Part shown: positions 24,912 to 28,823 of the stretch, in pieces
Layout of the letters: every line of letters starts with the position of its first letter
Position numbering within the stretch: the stretch's first letter is position 1
Assembly: GCA_964540755.1 (NCBI GenBank)
Contig: CAZIOB010000090.1
Span: 1 to 28,823 of the forward strand
Direction: 5' to 3'
DNA: 28,823 nt
Source of the DNA: JAAYJR01 sp964540755
GTDB taxonomy: Bacteria; Bacteroidota; Bacteroidia; Bacteroidales; Prolixibacteraceae
Notes under the pieces: model-generated
What the model was told of the DNA's origin: nothing
The model's database searches: none
Seen by the model: the letters and a program-made list of their open reading frames with translations, nothing else
Made by a program: the position numbers and the translations under genes

Positions 24912-26093
24912 TCATTTTAGCATATAAGTTGTTTCATTTATTTTTATTAATTCGGCGGATGAAGTTTTGGCAAGAATATTCAAAATACGCTCCTTTTCTT
25001 CTGTTAATACCAGTTTACCTGTTATGCAGCGGATACCCAACATCGGGTCATCAAATAAAATGCGGATATTATAATAACGCTCCAGTTTTTTAATGATTCT
25101 ACTCAAATGAGAACTTTGGAAGTTTAAAAATCCCTGGTGCCAGGCAATATAGTTTATCACATCGACCTCTGATATTTTTATTTCAGCGCTGGAGCGATTA
25201 AAGACAGCCAGCTGTTCCGGCTCTAAGACATAGTCCTTTTTAAAAGATTGAATCCCTTTTCCATTTAATTTTATTTCACCCTCCACTAAGACCGTTTCAA
25301 CAAAATTGTCGGAAGGATATGCAGATAAATTAAGTTTAGTGCCTAAAACTTCTATGTTTAGATCATTTGTTTGAAGGATAAAAGGCATTTTTTCATCTTG
25401 AGCCACTTCAAAAAAACCTTCTCCGATTAAATATACTTCACGTTTATTACCTTTAAAAAAAGATGTGTAAATTAAGCGGGATCCTGCATTTAAATATGCA
25501 TTGGTACCATCGGGGAGTTTTACATGGGAAGTTTTTCCATAAGGAACTACCAGTTGGTTTAGTTCCTGCTTTTCTGAATTTCTTTTTGAAAAAACGGTAT
25601 CCCGCCTGTTAATTATGATTTTTCCATCAGTCCGGTATTCAATAGTTGATTCTTTTCCTGTAACAGGCACATTTTTCCCGTCACCTAATATGAGCTGGGA
25701 ATGATTTTCATCCTGTACAAGGAATAATTCTTCTGAAATTCCTTGGAATTTATCTCTCTTATGGAAATAATAAACTGCAATTCCAAGGGAAAAGAATAAA
25801 AGTCCGACAGCAGCATATTTTAACAGGGATTTAAAAATTCTGTGAATTTTTTGTTTTTTTATTACAGGTAAAGGTTTTAATATATCTGTGAGCAAATCAA
25901 TTGCTTCTGTCGCATGAATTATTTCTTTTTTGGATTGAAGTTGTGAAATTATCAGACGGGTTAATTCTATATCTTTTTTCGTATCGGGATTAGTTTCAAT
26001 ATATTTCTTCCAGTATATATCCAGTTCATTATCAGGATTAAGTACCCATTGTACGAATTTTTTGTTTTCGAAGTATATTAACAGTTTATTCAC
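24912..26093 (-). CDS. FecR family anti-sigma factor
   Basis: 393 aa from GTG 26093 (VNKLLIYFENKKF), placed where FecR proteins normally begin. There is no ATG; an in-frame TTG at 26126 would add 11 residues. The short N-terminal cytoplasmic region is the sigma-binding part. A membrane segment follows (LLKYAAVGLLFFSLGIAVYY). The periplasmic FecR domain contains VVPYGKTSHVKLPDGTNAYLNAGS and VEVAQDEK-like FFEVAQDEKMPF. A DUF4974-type C-terminal domain (LSRIIKKLERYYNIRILFDD) should contact the SusC STN domain. It holds the ECF sigma inactive until SusC is loaded. It lies between the sigma gene and susC, the classic order. Confidence 0.93.
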   Translation of the reverse strand: MNKLLIYFENKKFVQWVLNPDNELDIYWKKYIETNPDTKKDIELTRLIISQLQSKKEIIHATEAIDLLTDILKPLPVIKKQKIHRIFKSLLKYAAVGLLFFSLGIAVYYFHKRDKFQGISEELFLVQDENHSQLILGDGKNVPVTGKESTIEYRTDGKIIINRRDTVFSKRNSEKQELNQLVVPYGKTSHVKLPDGTNAYLNAGSRLIYTSFFKGNKREVYLIGEGFFEVAQDEKMPFILQTNDLNIEVLGTKLNLSAYPSDNFVETVLVEGEIKLNGKGIQSFKKDYVLEPEQLAVFNRSSAEIKISEVDVINYIAWHQGFLNFQSSHLSRIIKKLERYYNIRILFDDPMLGIRCITGKLVLTEEKERILNILAKTSSAELIKINETTYMLK

Positions 26094-26126
26094 CGTAAAT
26101 TTATATGTTTCTATCAGGGGTAACAA

Positions 26127-26544
26127 TTAAATCAAATATGGACACGAAAACAGTATTTTTTTGAAAAAAATTATGATATCTGAAATAAATCATTCTGATG
26201 CTGTGATTTACATTGCTATATATGAACAGAACATATTCATGCCAACCTGAAGGAAATGTCATTAACTTACTGATGGTGATAAATTATTATAGGCGCTTAG
26301 TCCACAAAACTCACCAACATGTTGTTAGTATTAAAACAGACAATATTTCCCGCGAAACGTTTTAAATCATAAATCATAAATTATAATTTTCATAGTGCTT
26401 TATTAATGATATACTTGCTTTTTGTGGCACAAAATTTTTAACTGCCTTATGTAGCTCTTAATAATGGGTGATTACATAAAAAAAATTTCATCCAACTTTT
26501 CTAAATCTTGTTTGGTTCTGGCTTATCCGGATTAAGTATTAAAA
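26127..26544. other. Intergenic region between the sigma and fecR genes
   Basis: About 420 bp of AT-rich sequence with no coding frame I trust. It holds a 10-bp palindrome CAACATGTTG (26315-26324) and AT-rich short repeats (AAATCATAAATCATAAATTATAA near 26367, given here only as a description of the run). No terminator is visible after the sigma gene, so readthrough into fecR is possible. Confidence 0.45.
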
Positions 26545-27117
26545 TTATTCAGGGCGGACTATTTTTTTCAATGATATAAGGGACCTGTACATAAGTTTTC
26601 TGGCTGATTCAATTGAAATTTTCAGGATCTCTGCTATGTGTGGATAATCCATTTCTTCCTCGAACTTCAGGTAAATTATTTCTTTTTGCCGGTCTGGCAG
26701 GTTATTAATAGCTGCATGTAATTTATTTTTGATCTCATCTGACAATTCAGGTTCAATTAGATTATTCCGGAAACAGTATTCAATTTGAAATTTCAGTTCT
26801 TGATCTTCATTTTGTATGTCGAGAAGATCATGCTTTCTTTTTAGGGAAATCTTTTTTACAATGCAGTTTCTGAGGGCAACAAAAAGGTATGATTTTAAAT
26901 TTCTTATTTGAATACTTATTTTTTTGCGTTTTTGAAACAGATCAATGAATATTTCCTGGATGCAATCCTTTACAACCTCTCTTTCTGCACATAGATTAAT
27001 GCCATAAGAAAACAACCCTTCAATATGCTGCCGATATATAAGAGAAAAGCTTTTATCATCCCCTTTAAGAAAAGAGCGCCATAAGAAGTCGATATTTTTA
27101 TTTGTTGAGTCAGGCAT
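26545..27117 (-). CDS. ECF RNA polymerase sigma-70 factor (Bacteroidota SusC-linked type)
   Basis: 190 aa. Sigma region 2 spans about 15-70 (SFSLIYRQHIEGLFSYG, DCIQEIFIDLFQKR) and region 4 about 135-185 (LPDRQKEIIYLKFEEEMDY, then IAEILKISIESARKLMYRSL, the DNA-binding helix-turn-helix). There is no region 3, as expected for an ECF factor. It sits upstream of fecR and an STN-bearing susC, so FecR most likely controls it and the susC operon is a target. A TATATTTG promoter element lies 23 bp before the start. The region between sigma and fecR is long (418 bp), which is unusual because these genes are often adjacent. Confidence 0.95.
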   Translation of the reverse strand: MPDSTNKNIDFLWRSFLKGDDKSFSLIYRQHIEGLFSYGINLCAEREVVKDCIQEIFIDLFQKRKKISIQIRNLKSYLFVALRNCIVKKISLKRKHDLLDIQNEDQELKFQIEYCFRNNLIEPELSDEIKNKLHAAINNLPDRQKEIIYLKFEEEMDYPHIAEILKISIESARKLMYRSLISLKKIVRPE

Positions 27118-27139
27118 AGTTTATTTATCAGAGCTAGAA

Positions 27140-27147
27140 CAAATATA
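27140..27147 (-). promoter_or_regulatory. Putative -7 element TATATTTG of the sigma gene
   Basis: Exact TAnnTTTG on the minus strand, 23 bp upstream of the sigma ATG, which gives a short leader of about 15-20 nt. A TTG-rich stretch (TTATTGTTGAC) lies upstream, but at imperfect -33 spacing. Confidence 0.5.
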
Positions 27148-27434
27148 GAAAGAAAGTCAACAATAATCCAGTAAGTTGATTATTTTATGTGTCTTTTTTA
27201 CAAATCTGCTGAGTAGAATTGCAAATTTTCCGTAGTCAAAAATGCAGAAAAATTCTTCGGTCAAAGCCAGGCTGTTCAGAAATTTTTAAAAAATTCAGAT
27301 TATTATATACGATTGACATAAATTGAAAATAAAAGGGAAGACGAAATTTGTCAGATCCCATCCGGATCTGTGAGAAAATTTCAAAAATTATAGAAAATTC
27401 CAATAAACTCTATTTATATAAGAGTGAGGCAAAT
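27148..27434. other. Divergent intergenic region with an inverted repeat
   Basis: This region separates the minus-strand sigma gene from the plus-strand peptide genes. CAGATCC (27352-27358) and GGATCTG (27364-27370) form a perfect 7-bp dyad around CATCC. No T tract follows on either side, so an operator is as likely as a terminator. No coding frame is seen. Confidence 0.45.
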
Positions 27435-27442
27435 TAATTTTG
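27435..27442 (+). promoter_or_regulatory. Putative -7 element TAATTTTG of the peptide genes
   Basis: Exact TAnnTTTG on the plus strand, 60 bp before the ATG of the first peptide. It is about 65 bp downstream of the inverted repeat at 27352-27370. No clear -33 element. Confidence 0.4.
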
Positions 27443-27501
27443 TAAACGGACAAATCTCAAACAAAAATTTAATCATTAATTATTCACTAAAAAAAGAAAT
27501 T

Positions 27502-27684
27502 ATGAAAAAATTATTTAACAAGAAGAAGGACTTTCTCAGTAATTTATCATTTAAAGAGTTACAAAGTATAAACGGAGGCACTACATGTCCAAGTATGGGT
27601 GATTATTATGCTGCTGGTATTGGAGGATTTTATGTGGGAAGTTTCTGGAAAGGAGTTATAAGAGGAATCGTAAGTCATTTTTAA
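27502..27684 (+). CDS. Double-glycine-leader peptide, bacteriocin-like (peptide 1)
   Basis: 60 aa from ATG 27502, preceded by AAAAAAAGAAATT, a normal Bacteroidota start context. An in-frame GTG at 27424 is unlikely because it would lengthen the leader without reason. Residues 15-26 (LSFKELQSINGG) form a double-glycine leader of the kind cleaved by peptidase-containing ABC transporters. The predicted core is 34 residues from Thr27, with one Cys (Cys29), aromatic residues and a Gly-rich amphipathic stretch with two GxxxG motifs (GFYVG and GVIRG). This is the layout of class II or two-peptide bacteriocins. There is no database family I can name. It is followed by a second leader peptide and a CPBP protease on the same strand. 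Confidence 0.75.
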   Translation: MKKLFNKKKDFLSNLSFKELQSINGGTTCPSMGDYYAAGIGGFYVGSFWKGVIRGIVSHF

Positions 27685-27760
27685 AAATATATCATGAAGC
27701 GGGCATTATAAAAATTATCATCCGGTAGTATGATTATAAATTTATACTGGTTACAGATGA

Positions 27761-27768
27761 TACCTTTG
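27761..27768 (+). promoter_or_regulatory. Putative -7 element TACCTTTG before peptide 2
   Basis: Exact TAnnTTTG 22 bp before the ATG of peptide 2. With its flanks (ATGATACCTTTGAAAATAAT) it is nearly identical to the leader of oxidoreductase copy 1 on the other side of the window. Confidence 0.45.
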
Positions 27769-27789
27769 AAAATAATTAATTTTAAAAAT

Positions 27790-27963
27790 ATGGAAACAAT
27801 AAGAATAACTGAATTAAAAGGTATAAATGGCGGCTACTATTATACCCGTCAAGAGGTAAATTCAATGAAACCACGAAGCTGCAAAACAGCTGAGAACATC
27901 GGATTTTCTGTTGGAAGGGCAATTGCTTTTATCGGCGTTTATTTAATAACTAAAAGATTTTAA
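27790..27963 (+). CDS. Double-glycine-leader peptide, bacteriocin-like (peptide 2)
   Basis: 57 aa from ATG 27790. In-frame upstream starts at 27730 and 27757 would translate the promoter leader and are rejected. The 15-residue leader (METIRITELKGINGG) shares the pattern ELxxINGG with peptide 1. The predicted core has 42 residues from Tyr16, one Cys (Cys31), a basic first half and a hydrophobic second half. That half contains a GxxxG motif (IGFSVGRA) aligned in style with IGGFYVGS of peptide 1. Two such peptides in tandem, each with GxxxG, suggest helix-helix pairing as in class IIb bacteriocins (inference). A signalling peptide is an alternative. Confidence 0.7.
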   Translation: METIRITELKGINGGYYYTRQEVNSMKPRSCKTAENIGFSVGRAIAFIGVYLITKRF

Positions 27964-28067
27964 TTACCTTATTTTTACTGGATATAATTGTCAAGTTGTC
28001 ACATGTAATATTTGTGATGCAATAAAGAGGCAACTTTCAAAAGTCAGAGAACAGGAACAGCTGATAA

Positions 28068-28763
28068 ATGGGCGAAAAATTATTTTATTATATAAGAAAG
28101 CCTTCATTATATGCTGTGAAAAGTGATATTTCAGTTAGAGCTTTTCTTAAGTTGCTTCTGCTTTTTTACATGATGCTAATTCCATGTTCTGCCATTACTA
28201 TTATTTTGCGGATATTTGAAATTTTACCGGCTGATAGAACAGAAGATCTTGATGGCTCTTTAAATTCGCTTATATATATTATTTTTCTGGCTCCTATTTT
28301 GGAAGAAGCGGTTTTTCGTTTGCCTCTGAGATTAAGCAAAATAACGCTTTCTATTAGTTCCCCGGTATTTTTAATCGTCATTATTAAGCTTATTTTTTTT
28401 AAGGAAGATATTTTTACAATATATTTAGTATCAATTCCTTTTTCTCTTATTATTTATGTATTATTATCTTATGAGAAAAATATTTACTTAAGGATTAAAG
28501 AATTCTGGGAAAAGCATTTTTTATATATATTTTATTTTTTGTCATTAATATTCGGATTAATCCATTTATTTAATTATCATGAAATAAAATGGTGGATGAT
28601 AATAGGGGCGCCGCTTCTGACTCTGCCACATATAATTATGGGATTTTTTCTGGGATTTATCCGTATGAATTATGGTTTTGTTTATTCCTGTTTGTTTCAT
28701 GCAACAATTAACTTTATACCATCCCTGCCGCTTGTTGTAAAGTTGCTTATGAGATTGCCATGA
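28068..28763 (+). CDS. CPBP family intramembrane glutamic endopeptidase (Abi/CAAX-like)
   Basis: 231 aa with about six to seven hydrophobic segments (for example 26-47, 66-78, 96-112, 118-135, 150-168, 177-199). The three CPBP motifs are complete: EEAVFR (Glu79-Glu80 to Arg84), FGLIH (Phe162 to His166) and HATIN (His211 to Asn215). The order and spacing fit an active membrane protease. CPBP proteins near bacteriocin genes have been linked to self-immunity or to peptide processing in Firmicutes, and in other bacteria to prenyl-protein-type cleavage. Position directly after two double-glycine peptides supports an immunity or processing role (inference). Start is ATG 28068. The stop overlaps the next gene's ATG. 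Confidence 0.85.
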   Translation: MGEKLFYYIRKPSLYAVKSDISVRAFLKLLLLFYMMLIPCSAITIILRIFEILPADRTEDLDGSLNSLIYIIFLAPILEEAVFRLPLRLSKITLSISSPVFLIVIIKLIFFKEDIFTIYLVSIPFSLIIYVLLSYEKNIYLRIKEFWEKHFLYIFYFLSLIFGLIHLFNYHEIKWWMIIGAPLLTLPHIIMGFFLGFIRMNYGFVYSCLFHATINFIPSLPLVVKLLMRLP

Positions 28764-28823
28764 AACCCACGCCGGCAAGTGCTGAAGAGGCCAAATATTT
28801 ATCACGGAATTTAACTAAAGGCA
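28760..28823 (+). CDS. Start of the next gene, overlapping the CPBP gene (cut by window end)
   Basis: ATG 28760 overlaps the CPBP stop as ATGA. The frame stays open for 21 codons to the window end (MKPTPASAEEAKYLSRNLTKG). The 4-bp overlap suggests translational coupling to the CPBP gene. Too short to assign a family; a transporter, maturation or immunity gene for the peptides is possible. Confidence 0.55.
   Translation, partial: MKPTPASAEEAKYLSRNLTKG

Noticed and set aside
27730..27789. Longer starts of peptide 2 at 27730 or 27757
   Set aside because: They would put the likely promoter element TACCTTTG inside the gene; the leader peptide pattern fits the start at 27790.

Overview
The window looks like a Bacteroidota chromosome, most likely a glycan-degrading Bacteroidales/Marinilabiliales-type organism. 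Signs are a SusC/SusD pair with an ECF sigma factor and FecR anti-sigma, lipoprotein signals, TAT-exported Gfo/Idh/MocA oxidoreductases, TAnnTTTG-type promoter elements and few Shine-Dalgarno sites. No rRNA, tRNA, CRISPR array or intact transposase is visible.

Layout. (1) 1-3368, minus strand: an isomerase-like TIM-barrel protein, a TAT-exported Gfo/Idh/MocA oxidoreductase and a ThuA-DUF6807 fusion that runs off the left edge. A 95-bp tandem duplication carrying the promoter sits between the first two. (2) 3743-4171, minus: an OsmC peroxide reductase with a clear terminator. (3) 4736-12303, plus: GH29 alpha-L-fucosidase, two formylglycine sulfatases and a GH31 glycosidase, all with signal peptides. 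(4) 12300-17457, minus: a DUF4143 ATPase remnant, two more exported Gfo/Idh/MocA proteins and an exported L-fucose-isomerase-like protein. (5) 17884-27117, minus: lipoprotein FAD oxidoreductase, SusD, SusC with an STN domain, FecR and ECF sigma. (6) 27502-28823, plus: two small double-glycine-leader peptides, a CPBP membrane protease and the start of one more gene.

Together, parts 1 and 3-5 form a polysaccharide utilization locus. Its enzymes suggest a sulfated, fucose-containing glycan, perhaps with alpha-galactosyl residues (inference). Sulfatases and the two glycoside hydrolases would trim the glycan, SusC/D would import it, and sigma/FecR/SusC would sense it across the envelope. The three exported NAD-dependent-type oxidoreductases, the FAD oxidoreductase and the isomerase-like proteins suggest that oxidation/elimination/reduction chemistry supplements hydrolysis.

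The locus carries scars of recombination: C-terminal stubs of a second GH29-like gene and a second FucI-like gene, and an internally deleted DUF4143 protein. The most novel-looking element is the right-hand cassette. Its two peptides have matching leaders ending in INGG and both cores carry GxxxG motifs, so it resembles a two-peptide bacteriocin with a CPBP protease as processing or immunity partner. No transporter for it is inside the window.
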